A DNA stretch of 64,000 nt from FLUQ01 sp031550605 (GCA_031550605.1 JAVBOK010000011.1:7909-71908); one strand, 5' to 3'. Shown: positions 8,519-17,507, counted from the stretch's first letter. The notes: generated by a model not told the origin, from the letters alone. Translations and numbers: made by a program.

Positions 8519-9343
8519 TTATTCGTTTCCCTCCAGCTTTTTGACGCGCGAGTCTTCCGTAAGCAGCTTCATTTGCTGGATGGCTGCTCTATTGAGCCTT
8601 TGCAGCCGTTCCGACTGCGTTAGACCTTCATGAATAAGCAACGCGTTCATGCTTTCCAGATTGGAAAGGCAGACCAATTGCGCGACATTGGCATAGTCGC
8701 GCATGTTCCCCTTTTTGTCATGGTTGGCGAGCCGCCACTCCTGGGCTGTCAGGCCGAACAGCGCCATGTTGAGCATATCCGCTTCCGATGCGTAGACGAC
8801 ATTAATCTGTTGCCGGGTCAGTTCTTGCGGTACAAGACGCTCTTTGATGGCGTCCGTGTGGATACGGTAGTTGATCTTTGCCAGATCGCGCCGTAAATCC
8901 CAACCGAGTTGCTTTGTCTCTTCGTCTTTGAGGCGCTGGAATTCCTTGACGAGGTAGAGCTTGAATTCCGGCGAAACCCACGAGGCAAACTCGAAGGCAA
9001 TATCACGATGCGCGAAAGTGCCGCCATACCGGCCTGATTTGGCGATAATGCCGACAGCGCTTGTGCCCTCGATCCAGCGCTGTGGCGAAAGGACAAAATA
9101 GTTGCTGCCCGCTTCCGCCCTAAACCTCTCGAATTCGAGAGGTTTAAAAGCCGGATTGCTCAAGCGCTCCCACAAACCGAGAAATTCAATGGTGCTGCGG
9201 CTGCGCATCCAGTTGTTGATAACGGCGAAAGGCTCCGCCGAATTACGATATTTGGCAATGCCGGTCAGCGATATATAGTCTTCGCGCTCCCGCACCATCA
9301 GGGCGATTTCCGTACCCTGCACATCCATTTTTTGCCGCGCCAT
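8519..9343 (-). CDS. KilA-N domain DNA-binding protein
   Basis: 274 residues. The N-terminal ~120 residues fit the KilA-N fold of phage antirepressors (EREDYISLTGIAKYRN, VINNWMRSRSTIEFLGLWE, then HRDIAFEFASWVSPEFKLYL). The C-terminal half is predicted helical with no motif I recognise. The start ATG at 9343 has GAGG upstream; the longer frame to 9451 has no better site. Such proteins are carried by phages and integrated elements, and the adjacent broken integrase agrees with a prophage or island remnant. Chromosomal function is unknown. Confidence 0.85.
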   Translation of the reverse strand: MARQKMDVQGTEIALMVREREDYISLTGIAKYRNSAEPFAVINNWMRSRSTIEFLGLWERLSNPAFKPLEFERFRAEAGSNYFVLSPQRWIEGTSAVGIIAKSGRYGGTFAHRDIAFEFASWVSPEFKLYLVKEFQRLKDEETKQLGWDLRRDLAKINYRIHTDAIKERLVPQELTRQQINVVYASEADMLNMALFGLTAQEWRLANHDKKGNMRDYANVAQLVCLSNLESMNALLIHEGLTQSERLQRLNRAAIQQMKLLTEDSRVKKLEGNE

Positions 9344-9838
9344 CGCAACCTCGTGTGTGTATGGATAAATTCCATGCAAGTATGCCGGAAGTCTCCCGCA
9401 AAAGCAAAATATGTTGCAGAAGGATATGCACTTTTCCAGGCCCGCCCTCAATGTGAGGAGACAAAACCTTAGAGCCCTTGCGTCCGCTTTACCCTTCCGC
9501 TTTCTCCTGTTTCCGTATCCCGTCCAGATAATCGCTCCACTCCTGCATCATCTTCCGGCGTTCCGGCAGATACTCGGCGTAATTGTACGCCGTCCGAACA
9601 CTGTTGCTCTCCGAGTGGGCAAGCTGGCGCTCTATCCAATCCCGATTATACCCCAACTCGTTAAGCAGTGTCGAAGCCATTGACCGGAAGCCGTGAAAGG
9701 TAAGTTCCCCTTTGGCGTAACCGAGCCGCCGCAAAGCCCGGAGGGGAGCGGTGGTTTGCAGGTGAGGCGTGTCCCCGTCTCCTCGCGCGGCGGGGAATAC
9801 GTACCGCTCAGTGCCGGATAGCGCTCTCAGTTCCTCTA

Positions 9839-9998
9839 GTGTGATGTTCACTAAATAGCTGTAGCTATTTCGTGAAAGATCGTTCGCCGAAAAACGTGGT
9901 TTTCGGCTCACTCACGCCGCCTTCGGCGGCGCGCCCGGCGCTCCCAGTGTCGCTTGGGTCAGGTAAAATACATCAAATTCATTTCGTGAGCGAGACAC
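9839..9998. mobile_element. 160-bp MITE-like insertion in the integrase
   Basis: The surrounding integrase frame reads LAIL-EELRAL if these 160 bases plus one TA are removed, so this is a clean insertion. It is flanked by TA on both sides (9837-9838 and 9999-10000), the target duplication typical of IS630/mariner-type elements. Ends begin GTGT and are imperfect inverted repeats (13 of 18 positions match between the two termini). It encodes no protein. The interior is a chain of hairpins (9853-9870, 9886-9907, 9915-9931) whose core recurs at 17.4 and 63.8 kb. Confidence 0.75.
9853..9940 (+). repeat. Multi-hairpin dispersed repeat, copy 1
   Basis: Hairpin 1 is AAATAGCT/AGCTATTT (9853-9860, 9863-9870). 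The shared core then starts GATCGTTCGCCG. Hairpin 2 is GCCGAAAA/TTTTCGGC (9886-9893, 9900-9907). Hairpin 3 is CGCCGCC/GGCGGCG (9915-9921, 9925-9931). The same order of elements occurs at 17407 and 63840. This copy lies inside the MITE-like insertion. Confidence 0.65.
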
Positions 9999-10868
9999 TA
10001 GAATCGCCAGAGATTGACGAGAAAGCGGAACAATGTGCATCTGCTTCATTTTCATCTTTGAGGCCGGTATGCGCCATTCAGCGGTCTTAAAATCAAACTC
10101 CTCCCATTCGGCCTTGACCAATTCCCCGGCCCGGACGAAGACCAGGGGCGCGATACGCAGGGCGCGGGATACGAAAAAGTTTCCTTCGTAGGCGTCTATC
10201 TTGCGCAGCAGCTCGCCTACGGCGGCGGGGTCGGTGTGGCCGCGCGGTGGCCCCTGGGAGCCGGCGCGAACGCGCCGCGCAGGTCAGCGGCAACGTCACG
10301 CTCGGCCCTGCCGGTAATGATGGCGTAGCGGAATATCCGCCCGCACTCGCGCAAGGCCAGATGGACGACTGAAAGGGCGTCCCGTTCCTCGGCGCGGCGC
10401 AACACTCCCAAAAGTTCCCTGGCGGTGATGTTCCCCATGGGCCGCTTGCCCATGTATGGAAAAATGTTCTTCTCAAGGCGTTGCATCATGTAACGCCTGT
10501 AGGCGGGCGTCCATGAGGCCGAATATCTGTCGAACCACTCCCGCGCGACCACCTCAAAGGAGTTGCGGGCCGCCTCCGCCGCCGTGGCCTTGGCCTCGCG
10601 CTTTGCGCCGCTGGGGTCGATGTTGGCGAGAAGCAGTTTTTTCGCCTCTTCCCGCTTGTCCCTCGCCTCGCGCAGTCCGATGGTCGGATACGGGCCGATG
10701 GAGAGAAGTTTCTGCTTTCCGGCGAAACGGTAGGCCATGCGCCATGACTTTTTGCCGGTAGGTGTGACGTGGAGGAACAGCCCGCCGCCGTCCGAGTGCT
10801 TCTGCACCTTGCCGTTGCCATTCAGCCGCCGTATAAAGGTCTTGGTCAGTTTCATCCGGCTTGCTCCC

Positions 10869-11109
10869 TGTTGGTACGTTTTGGTGCGTTTGGCCGGAAC
10901 ACTACCAACAATTTACGCATTTTCCTTGTGGTTCAAAGGGATTGCGTAAAAAAATGTTCCCGTTCCGGTGTATTCTTCCTTATTTTTCCAGGGTGGGTTA
11001 CATTCGCCATGCCTGGAAAAACAAGACAATCACCGAGACGGGAACACCAAAAACCTACCAACAAGTCTACCAACGGACTTTGCGGATTCAAGGGGTTTTT
11101 GTTGGACTC
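10869..11109. repeat. Iterated CTACCAACA sites next to integrase start
   Basis: The region just upstream of the integrase start holds several copies of a short sequence: TGTTGGTACG (10869-10878, inverted), CTACCAACAA (10902-10911 and 11055-11064), CTACCAACGG (11067-11076) and TGTTGG (11100-11105, inverted). Clusters like this beside an integrase gene usually are its arm-type binding sites in attP/attL. No gene is evident in the ~350 bases between the integrase and lysE. Confidence 0.55.
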
Positions 11110-11210
11110 AAAGCGGAACTAATTTCCGGTTAATTTGTTGAAATTACATGTAAACTAGACAACACGAGACTATCTGAAATTGATTGTCTGATTACTTCAA
11201 TGAAAATGCC

Positions 11211-11834
11211 CTATGCGGGCAGAAACAGCAAGACCACCGAGAGTACAAGAAAGGAGGCGAAAGCGTAATTGCAGCGGCGCATGGCGGCCGAGGACAAAAA
11301 CCGGCGCATGGCGGCGCCGCCGGCGGCCCAGAGGAGGATGGAACTCATGCCGACTGCGGTGAACATGGCCAGGATCACCAGAAAACGCACACCCCTGTCC
11401 GCGCCCACGCCGATGTGGGAACTGACCGCGACCACGGCGAGAACCCAGAGTTTGGCGTTGACGACCTGGAACAGAAAAGCCTGCCAGAAGGTCATCGGCC
11501 GGAAGGCGTTTTCCGGCCTCGCGGCCGGAACGGCAACGGCCGTTTGCCGGGCGGCAAGGCCCGATATCTTCCAGGCCAGCCAGAGCATGTAGATCGAACC
11601 CGCAATCCGCAGGATGGCATACAGGGCGGGAAAACGCCCGAACAGTTCGCCCAGCCCGAAGTATGCCAGGATCAGGCAGGCGTCGCCGCCCGCGGCCACT
11701 CCGAAACACAGGGGCCAGGCCGCCGCCATGCCCCTGCCCAGCCCGGTGGCCAGCGCCATGGTGTTGTTGGGGCCGGGGGTATAGCTCATGGCGGAGATGA
11801 ACAGAGCGGCGGCGGCAAGAAAGGCCGGATCCAT
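11211..11834 (-). CDS. LysE/RhtB-family amino acid exporter
   Basis: Inner-membrane protein of 207 residues with six hydrophobic segments. It has the family hallmark near the N terminus (SAMSYTPGPNNTMALATG, the PGP motif) and the AFLFQVVNAKLWVLAV segment. ATG at 11834 follows a GGTGG site and lies one base after the stop of the DSD/DTA-like gene, so it is the last gene of an operon with that enzyme and an enolase-superfamily enzyme. It probably exports an amino acid or derivative related to that pathway (inference). Confidence 0.87.
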   Translation of the reverse strand: MDPAFLAAAALFISAMSYTPGPNNTMALATGLGRGMAAAWPLCFGVAAGGDACLILAYFGLGELFGRFPALYAILRIAGSIYMLWLAWKISGLAARQTAVAVPAARPENAFRPMTFWQAFLFQVVNAKLWVLAVVAVSSHIGVGADRGVRFLVILAMFTAVGMSSILLWAAGGAAMRRFLSSAAMRRCNYAFASFLVLSVVLLFLPA

Positions 11835-11835
11835 A

Positions 11836-12966
11836 CTACCACCCGTAAAACCGGGGCCAGACCCGAATGTCGTCCGCCTCGCCCAGAGCGTGGTACGCGG
11901 GAAACTGCGCGCCGGTGGCGCAGGCATGGTTGGGCAGGATGCGCAGAAGCGAGCCCACGGGGAAGCGTTCGGCAATGGCGGCGTCCCTGCCGTCGGTCCG
12001 GCTGATGATGCCGTGTTCCTGGTTGGCCCCGCTCACGGTGTAGCCGGGAATGACCGCGCCGTGCACGTCGCAGACCTGGCCGTAGCCGAAATCCCGCTGC
12101 TGCCGGGCGGTGCCCCGGTCGCGGCTCATGGCCATCCAGCCCGCGTCCACGACGGCCCAGCCTTTTTCCCTCTGATGCCCGATGACCGTGGTCAGCACGG
12201 ACAGCGCGATGTCGGCAAAGGAACAGACACCCACATTGCGCATGACCAGGTCGAAAAATACATATACCCCGGCCCGCACTTCGGTGACTCCGTCCAGCGT
12301 TGCGGCGGACAGGGCCGTGGGGGTCGAGCCCACGCTGACCACGGGGCAGGCGAAACCGGCCCGGCGCAGGCGCTCCGCCGCCAGGACGCAGCCCGCCCGT
12401 TCCCGCTCCGCAAGGCGCTCCAGAGCGGCCGGATCGGACAGTTCATAACCGGACCCGGCATGGGTCAGCACCCCGGCCGGTTCGGCGCCGCCGCGGGCAA
12501 GGGCCGCCGCGATATCCGGCAGGTCGGCCGCTTCGGGGGAAACGCCGGAACGGTGGCCGTCAGTGTCGATTTCAATCAGCACCGGAAAGCGGGCGTTGTT
12601 GCGTTTGCCGAAATCCGCAATGGCCGCTGCCCCGTCCCGGCTGTCCGTCAGGATGGTCAGGCCGCAGCCCCGGCGGATCAGGTCCAGAGCCCGATGCAGT
12701 TTGGCCGGGGCCATGCCCACGGCATAGGTGATGTCGGTGACGCCGGCGCCGAAAAACTGTTCCGCTTCCTTCAGAGTGGACACCGTGATGCCCTTTGCTC
12801 CGGCGGCGATCTGGGCTGCCGTCACCGGCAGACACTTGGCCGTTTTGGCGTGGGGCCTGAAGGCGACGCCCAGGCGGTTCATGCGGTCCTGCATGCGTTC
12901 GATGTTGGCCCGCATGCGGGCGGCGTCGATCAACGCCGCCGGAGTGCCAATGCTGGCCAGATTCAT
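11836..12966 (-). CDS. D-serine dehydratase / D-threonine aldolase-like PLP enzyme
   Basis: 376 residues of the fold-type III (alanine-racemase-like) DSD/DTA family. The PLP lysine is K41 in FRPHAKTAK. The C-terminal domain has the zinc-binding pair H347 and C349 (LPNHACATG), present in eukaryotic-type D-serine dehydratase and D-threonine aldolase. Both reactions act on D-hydroxy amino acids: dehydration of D-serine, or cleavage to glycine plus aldehyde. The ATG overlaps the preceding stop (ATGA), so it is coupled to the enolase-superfamily gene. Which activity it has cannot be decided from sequence. Confidence 0.85.
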   Translation of the reverse strand: MNLASIGTPAALIDAARMRANIERMQDRMNRLGVAFRPHAKTAKCLPVTAAQIAAGAKGITVSTLKEAEQFFGAGVTDITYAVGMAPAKLHRALDLIRRGCGLTILTDSRDGAAAIADFGKRNNARFPVLIEIDTDGHRSGVSPEAADLPDIAAALARGGAEPAGVLTHAGSGYELSDPAALERLAERERAGCVLAAERLRRAGFACPVVSVGSTPTALSAATLDGVTEVRAGVYVFFDLVMRNVGVCSFADIALSVLTTVIGHQREKGWAVVDAGWMAMSRDRGTARQQRDFGYGQVCDVHGAVIPGYTVSGANQEHGIISRTDGRDAAIAERFPVGSLLRILPNHACATGAQFPAYHALGEADDIRVWPRFYGW

Positions 12967-14165
12967 GAGCGCTCCGTTTCGCGCACCACCGCGTCGGCGC
13001 GTTTGACGACGTCCGGGGCAAGGGCCGTGCCCAGGCCGGGTTCCGTCGGGGCCAGGACCATGCCGTTTCTGACTTCGGGCAGCGCGGTGACCAGATCCTT
13101 GTACCAACTGGACAGATACGCGCGCACCACTTCTTGAAAAATTGCGTTGGACGCGTGCATGGCCAGATGCACCCCGGCCATGAGCACCACCGGCCCCGTG
13201 CAGTCATGGGGCGCGACGGGCCGGGCGTACGCATCGGCCAGAGCGGCGATTTTCAGGCCCTGGGATATGCCGCCGCACCAGGCCAGGTCGAGCATCACGT
13301 AATCCACGGCGTCGGCGGCCAGAAGATCGCGGAAGGGCAAAGACCCGCCCAGGGTTTCGCTGGCGCAGACGGGCACCCCTGTCCGGCGGCGGATATCGGC
13401 CAGGGCTTTGGCGTCGTCGTTTTTGCAGACGCAGTCCTCGGCCCAGAACACGTCGTACTCGGACAGGGCCGCGCAGATGCGGGATGCTGCTGTGGCGCCC
13501 CACAAGCTGTGCAATTCGCACATCACATCGATCTTGTCCCCCACGGCCTTGCGGATTTTCGCAAAGGGTTCAAGGCCCGCCCTGAGGTCGGCCAGGGCGA
13601 TGCTGTGGCTGGCCGGGGCGGCCGCATAGATGTCGAAAGGCCAGATTTTCATGGCCGTATACCCTTCATCCAGCAGGCTGCGGGCCAATTCTCCGGCGTC
13701 GCGGGTAAAGGCAATCTGGTCGTCGTACGGGCCGGACACCCTGTCGTTGCCCGTGATCTGCCGCCGGTCGCCCTGGGCGTTGTAACTGTAGCCCGCGCAG
13801 GTGTTGTAGGCCCGGATCTCTTTACGGCAGGCGCCGCCCATGGCGGCGTACACGGGGACGCCATAGCGTTTGCCCTTGATATCCCAGAGGGCGATGTCGA
13901 TGGCGCTGGCCGCGCGCATTTCCGCGCCCGAACTGTTGAACCCCACCACGGGCCGGGTCAGGTGGTTGTGGATGAGCGCGATGTCTTCGGAATCGCGGCC
14001 CAGCAGCCAGGGGCCAAACAGGTCGTGGACCGCGGCTTCCACGGCGTGGGCGCCGCGGAAACTTTCACCAAGGCCTGTGACGCCGTCGGCGGTTTCCAGT
14101 TCCACCCAGACCAGGTTGGCCCGTTCGGCGATGCGGATGGTGCGGATGCGGGTGATGGGGGCCAT
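12963..14165 (-). CDS. Enolase-superfamily dehydratase/racemase (mandelate racemase group)
   Basis: 400 residues with the MR/MLE N-terminal capping domain and TIM barrel. Barrel ligands are E217 (MCELHS), E243 (WAEDCV) and E270 (ASETLGG); a candidate catalytic His is H320 (APHDCTGP) and Lys K173 is in AMKIWP. This layout fits sugar-acid dehydratases more than muconate cycloisomerases. GGGAG overlapping the lpxB stop sets the start at 14165. It sits between lpxB and a D-hydroxy-amino-acid enzyme, so it may belong to a small catabolic module attached to the lpxB transcript. The substrate is unknown. Confidence 0.85.
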   Translation of the reverse strand: MAPITRIRTIRIAERANLVWVELETADGVTGLGESFRGAHAVEAAVHDLFGPWLLGRDSEDIALIHNHLTRPVVGFNSSGAEMRAASAIDIALWDIKGKRYGVPVYAAMGGACRKEIRAYNTCAGYSYNAQGDRRQITGNDRVSGPYDDQIAFTRDAGELARSLLDEGYTAMKIWPFDIYAAAPASHSIALADLRAGLEPFAKIRKAVGDKIDVMCELHSLWGATAASRICAALSEYDVFWAEDCVCKNDDAKALADIRRRTGVPVCASETLGGSLPFRDLLAADAVDYVMLDLAWCGGISQGLKIAALADAYARPVAPHDCTGPVVLMAGVHLAMHASNAIFQEVVRAYLSSWYKDLVTALPEVRNGMVLAPTEPGLGTALAPDVVKRADAVVRETERS

Positions 14166-14174
14166 GAATTCTCC

Positions 14175-15311
14175 CTACAGCGTTTTCATATCCTCTACAA
14201 TGACGTCCGCCGCTCGTCGAATCGCGCCTTTTTCGCCCATCAGGCCGCGCAACCGGTCCAGCTCCGTCCGGATGCGGAGCAGGGGCGCTTCGCCGGGGCC
14301 GGGGTCCAGCCAACGCAAAGCCGCGGCGGCCAGGTTGGGGCCGTCGCAGTTTTTCTGCAGCAGTTCGGGAAACAGGGGTTTGTTCAGAATCAGGTTGGAC
14401 AGGCTGATATAGGGAATGCGCAACAACAGTCTGCCCACGATGTAGGTAAGGGGCGAAACCTTGTAGGCGACCAGGGTCGGGACGCCGATCAGCGCGGCTT
14501 CCAGGGTGACGGTGCCGGAAGCGGCGATCAGCATTTCGCAGTTGCGCATGAACGCGTACCGCTCGTCGGGCGGCACCAGGGTCACCGGCACGTCGGCGGG
14601 CCACAGGGCGCGCAGATCGTCTTCCGTGAAGTTCGGCGCGCGTACCAGGTGAAAGGACAAATCCGGCCGCGTGTCCAGAAGGATGCGGGCGGCTTTGCCG
14701 AATTCGGGCAACAGGCCGTGTATTTCGCGGGTTCTGCTGCCCGGCAGCAGGCCGATTTTACCCGGTTCGACGGGGATGTGCCGCAAGCTGTCCCAGTCCA
14801 CCATGTCGACCAGGGGATTGCCCACGTAATTGATGTCCATGCCGAAACGGCGGTAGAAATCGACCTCGAAAGGCAGGATGCTGATCAGGCGGCGCACATG
14901 CTTTTTGATGAACAGGGCGCGTTTTTCGTTCCAGGCCCAGGCCTTGGGGCTGATGTAGTAGTACACGGGAATGCCCAGTGCGGCCGCGGCCTTGATGACC
15001 CTGAAATGGAACGACGGCGCGTCGATGACGACGAGGGCGGCGGGCCGGACTTCCGCCAGGGCGGACCTGATGCGGGAAAGCAGGCCGATGATGCGCGGCA
15101 GATGGCGGATCACCTCGGCGATGCCCATGACGGACAGTTCTTCAATGCCAAAACGCGGGACAAAATCCGGTTCCGCCCGCATGTGGGGGCCGCCCATGCC
15201 GGTAAAAGCCAGATCCGGATCCCGTTCCCTGAGCGCCCGCAGCAACGGCGCGCCGTGCATGTCGCCGGACAGTTCCCCGGCGCTCAGCCAGATGGTTTTT
15301 TTTGCGGCCAT
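14175..15311 (-). CDS. lpxB: Lipid-A-disaccharide synthase
   Basis: GT19 glycosyltransferase joining UDP-2,3-diacylglucosamine and lipid X to form the lipid A disaccharide at the inner membrane. It is 378 residues, normal size, with the family motifs SAGELSGDMHG (N terminus), SPKAWAWNEKR, LLPGSRTREI and ASGTVTLEAALIGVP. The stop lies 9 bases before the next gene. It shows the cell is a Gram-negative with LPS. rfbD upstream ends 6 bases before the lpxB start, so the two are cotranscribed. Confidence 0.96.
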   Translation of the reverse strand: MAAKKTIWLSAGELSGDMHGAPLLRALRERDPDLAFTGMGGPHMRAEPDFVPRFGIEELSVMGIAEVIRHLPRIIGLLSRIRSALAEVRPAALVVIDAPSFHFRVIKAAAALGIPVYYYISPKAWAWNEKRALFIKKHVRRLISILPFEVDFYRRFGMDINYVGNPLVDMVDWDSLRHIPVEPGKIGLLPGSRTREIHGLLPEFGKAARILLDTRPDLSFHLVRAPNFTEDDLRALWPADVPVTLVPPDERYAFMRNCEMLIAASGTVTLEAALIGVPTLVAYKVSPLTYIVGRLLLRIPYISLSNLILNKPLFPELLQKNCDGPNLAAAALRWLDPGPGEAPLLRIRTELDRLRGLMGEKGAIRRAADVIVEDMKTL

Positions 15312-15317
15312 GGCCCG

Positions 15318-16202
15318 CTATTCCGCCGGGAAGGCCGTGTATATGTAGTCGGCCAGGGCCTGGGGCCAGGGGCGGGGAATGACGCCGGCGACCGAGGCGA
15401 AGCGCGAGGTGTCCAGCACGGAATAGGCGGGGCGTACGGCTTTTTGCGGATACTCACTGGAAGGGATGGCGTTGATGCTGCATTCCACCTGGGCCAGGCG
15501 CACGGCTTCCGCCGCCAGTTCGCACCAGTTGGCTTCGCCGGAATTGACGATGTGGAATATGCCCGATCCCTTCGCTTGCGCCAGCTTGAGGCTGTATGCG
15601 GCCAGATCCATGCTGTAGGTGGGCGAGCCGATCTGGTCGTGCACCACGTTCAAACTGGACCGCTGGCGGCACAGGTCCAGAATGGTGCGCACAAAGTTTT
15701 TTTTGTCCGGACCGAACAGCCAGGCGGTGCGGACGATGCAGCAGTTTTCCATCTGCAACTGCAGCAGGGCCTGCTCGCCGGCAAGCTTGCTGCGGCCGTA
15801 TGCGTTCAGGGGATTGGGCGCGTCATCCACGGCGTAGGGGCTGGTCTTGCGGCCGTCAAAGACGAAATCCGTACTGAAATGCACCAGATGAACGCCGGGA
15901 CGGGCTTTGACGATGCGGCCCAGGGCACAGGGCAGAACCCGGTTCAGACGCATGGCGGCTTCTTCTTCGTCTTCCGCCTGCTCCACCTGGGTATAGGCGA
16001 TGGCGTTGAACACGATTTGCGGCGATACGGCGTCGATGCGATCGGCCAGGGCCGTGGAATCGCAGGGATCGAAATCCTGCCTGCCTGTCGCCGTGACCGC
16101 GTATCCGGCGGCCGCGGCCACCCTTGCCAGCGCCTGGCCCAGAAGGCCGGTCGCGCCGCCCAATACCAGAACGGCGCGTTGGCCCGATGCAACAGTATCC
16201 AT
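15318..16202 (-). CDS. rfbD: dTDP-4-dehydrorhamnose reductase-like (RmlD)
   Basis: 294-residue extended short-chain dehydrogenase. The Rossmann motif GGATGLLGQAL is at the N terminus; NAIAYTQVEQAE, STDFVFDG and the catalytic YGRSK (YxxxK) follow, with the RmlD-typical VRTAWLFG and QIGSPTYSMDLA. It would make dTDP-L-rhamnose, or a related deoxysugar, for surface polysaccharide. Other rml genes are not in the window. The start at ATG 16202 has AAGG upstream; the longer open frame adds 17 residues without support. Confidence 0.88.
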   Translation of the reverse strand: MDTVASGQRAVLVLGGATGLLGQALARVAAAAGYAVTATGRQDFDPCDSTALADRIDAVSPQIVFNAIAYTQVEQAEDEEEAAMRLNRVLPCALGRIVKARPGVHLVHFSTDFVFDGRKTSPYAVDDAPNPLNAYGRSKLAGEQALLQLQMENCCIVRTAWLFGPDKKNFVRTILDLCRQRSSLNVVHDQIGSPTYSMDLAAYSLKLAQAKGSGIFHIVNSGEANWCELAAEAVRLAQVECSINAIPSSEYPQKAVRPAYSVLDTSRFASVAGVIPRPWPQALADYIYTAFPAE

Positions 16203-16347
16203 ACAAAGCCTTGGGAAAAGATGAGACCGGGTTCTCGGTCGGAATGAAATCATACCGTCAGGGCAGGGGAAGGGTCAAGATGCCGGGGAAAAAGGTTCCG
16301 ATGCGGCTTTTCCGGAAAATGGCGCGCGGCCGGCGCGGGGGCGGAAA

Positions 16348-16370
16348 GGGCGCGGGCCCCCCCCGCGCCC
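16348..16370. terminator. Hairpin downstream of ilvC
   Basis: A 9-bp perfect GC stem (GGGCGCGGG at 16348-16356 with CCCGCGCCC at 16362-16370), 12 bases past the ilvC stop. Read on the minus strand it is followed by TTTCC only, so it is a weak rho-independent terminator or simply a transcript-end hairpin. Confidence 0.5.
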
Positions 16371-16382
16371 GGAATGCCCTGC

Positions 16383-17375
16383 TTATTTGCTTTTCAGCCA
16401 GGGCATCATGCCGCGCAGTTGGGCGCCCACAACCTCAATGGGGTGTTCGGCCTGCAGGCGGCGGGTGGCCTTGAAACTGGCCATGCCGGCTTTGTACTCA
16501 AGAATGAAATCGCGGGCGAAGATGCCCTGCTGGATTTCGGCCAGAACCTTTTTCATTTCTTTTTTGGTCCCGTCGTTGATGATGCGCTTGCCGATGACGT
16601 AATCGCCGTATTCGGCCGTATCGCTGATGGATCCGCGCATTTTGGCGAAACCGCCTTCATAGAGCAGGTCCACGATCAGTTTGACTTCGTGCAGGCATTC
16701 GAAATAGGCCATCTCCGGCTGGTATCCGGCTTCGACCAGGGTCTCGAACCCGGCCTGGATCAGGGCGGAAAGGCCGCCGCACAGCACGGTCTGTTCGCCG
16801 AACAGGTCGGTTTCCGTCTCTTCGCGGAAGGTTGTTTCAATAACCCCGGACCGGGCGCCGCCGATACCGCGGGCATAGGCCAGGGCCTTTTTCAGGGCGT
16901 TCTTGCTGGCGTCCTGATGGATGGCCACCAGGCAGGGCACGCCGCCGCCTTCGGTAAAGGTGCGGCGGACCAGATGTCCGGGACCTTTGGGCGCGATCAT
17001 GAACACGTCCACGTCTTTGGGCGGCGTGATCTGCCCGAAGTGGATATTGAAGCCGTGGGCGAACAGCAGGGATTTGCCCTTTTTCAGGTGCGGTTTGATG
17101 TCCTTTTCGTACACTTCGGCCTGGTACTGGTCGGGCAGCAGGATCATGATCATGTCCGCTTTTTTCGCGGCATCGGCCACCGCCATGGGGGCAAAGCCGT
17201 GTTCTTTGGCCAGGTCATAGTTGGGGCCGCCGGGCCGCTGGGCCACAATGACGTCCATGCCGGAATCGCGCAGATTCAGCGCATGGGCGTGCCCCTGGCT
17301 GCCGTATCCGACGATGGCGATGGTTTTGTCTTTCAGGGTCTTCATATCCGCGTCTTTGTCGTAATAAACCTTCAT
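16383..17375 (-). CDS. ilvC: Ketol-acid reductoisomerase
   Basis: Class I KARI, 330 residues, second step of valine/isoleucine synthesis (Mg2+, NAD(P)H). Motifs: IVGYGSQGHAHALNLRDSG (dinucleotide binding), AQRPGGPNYDLAKEHGF (the beta-2/alpha-B cofactor loop), IAPKGPGHLVRR, and the C-terminal LVEAGYQPEMAYFECLHE and GSISDTAEYGD metal site residues. ATG 17375 has GGAG at good spacing; the frame is open 11 codons further upstream. ilvN precedes it, separated by a hairpin repeat. Confidence 0.97.
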   Translation of the reverse strand: MKVYYDKDADMKTLKDKTIAIVGYGSQGHAHALNLRDSGMDVIVAQRPGGPNYDLAKEHGFAPMAVADAAKKADMIMILLPDQYQAEVYEKDIKPHLKKGKSLLFAHGFNIHFGQITPPKDVDVFMIAPKGPGHLVRRTFTEGGGVPCLVAIHQDASKNALKKALAYARGIGGARSGVIETTFREETETDLFGEQTVLCGGLSALIQAGFETLVEAGYQPEMAYFECLHEVKLIVDLLYEGGFAKMRGSISDTAEYGDYVIGKRIINDGTKKEMKKVLAEIQQGIFARDFILEYKAGMASFKATRRLQAEHPIEVVGAQLRGMMPWLKSK

Positions 17376-17406
17376 GACATCTCCGTAGGTGGTTCGTACT
17401 GATTTC

Positions 17407-17507
17407 ATGACCCGGCCACCGGCCGGGTCATGGGGATCGCTTCGCCAGAAAACATGCTTTCGGGTTCGCTTGCGCCGCCTGCGGCGGCGGGCCGGACTTC
17501 CGTCCGG
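17407..17507 (+). repeat. Multi-hairpin dispersed repeat, copy 2
   Basis: Between ilvN and ilvC. Hairpin 1 is ATGACCCGGCC/GGCCGGGTCAT (17407-17417, 17421-17431). The core starts GGATCGCTTCGCC; a weak hairpin 2 uses GAAA/TTTC around 17448-17461; hairpin 3 is CGCCGCC/GGCGGCG near 17473-17489; hairpin 4 is CCGGAC/GTCCGG (17492-17497, 17502-17507). The core aligns over about 60 bases with the copies at 9.88 and 63.87 kb, in the same orientation. Hairpin 1 could also serve as an ilvN terminator/attenuator. Confidence 0.65.

Larger units (their letters stand above)
9489..10855 (-). pseudogene. Tyrosine integrase, broken
   Basis: Phage/island integrase with an N-terminal DUF4102 arm-binding domain (start ATG 10855; KHSDGGGLFLHVTPTGKKSW) and a C-terminal catalytic domain (FHGFRSMASTLLNELG, with the HxxR box, and NSVRTAYNYAEYLPER). 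Two lesions are visible. A one-base frameshift near 10240 moves the frame after RGAFAPAPRGH, so residues resume as DPAAVGELLRK in another frame. A 160-bp element plus duplicated TA is inserted between LAIL and EELRALSG (9837-10000) and introduces a stop. Repaired in thought it would be about 400 residues, the usual P4-integrase size. The gene is almost certainly inactive. Confidence 0.9.
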
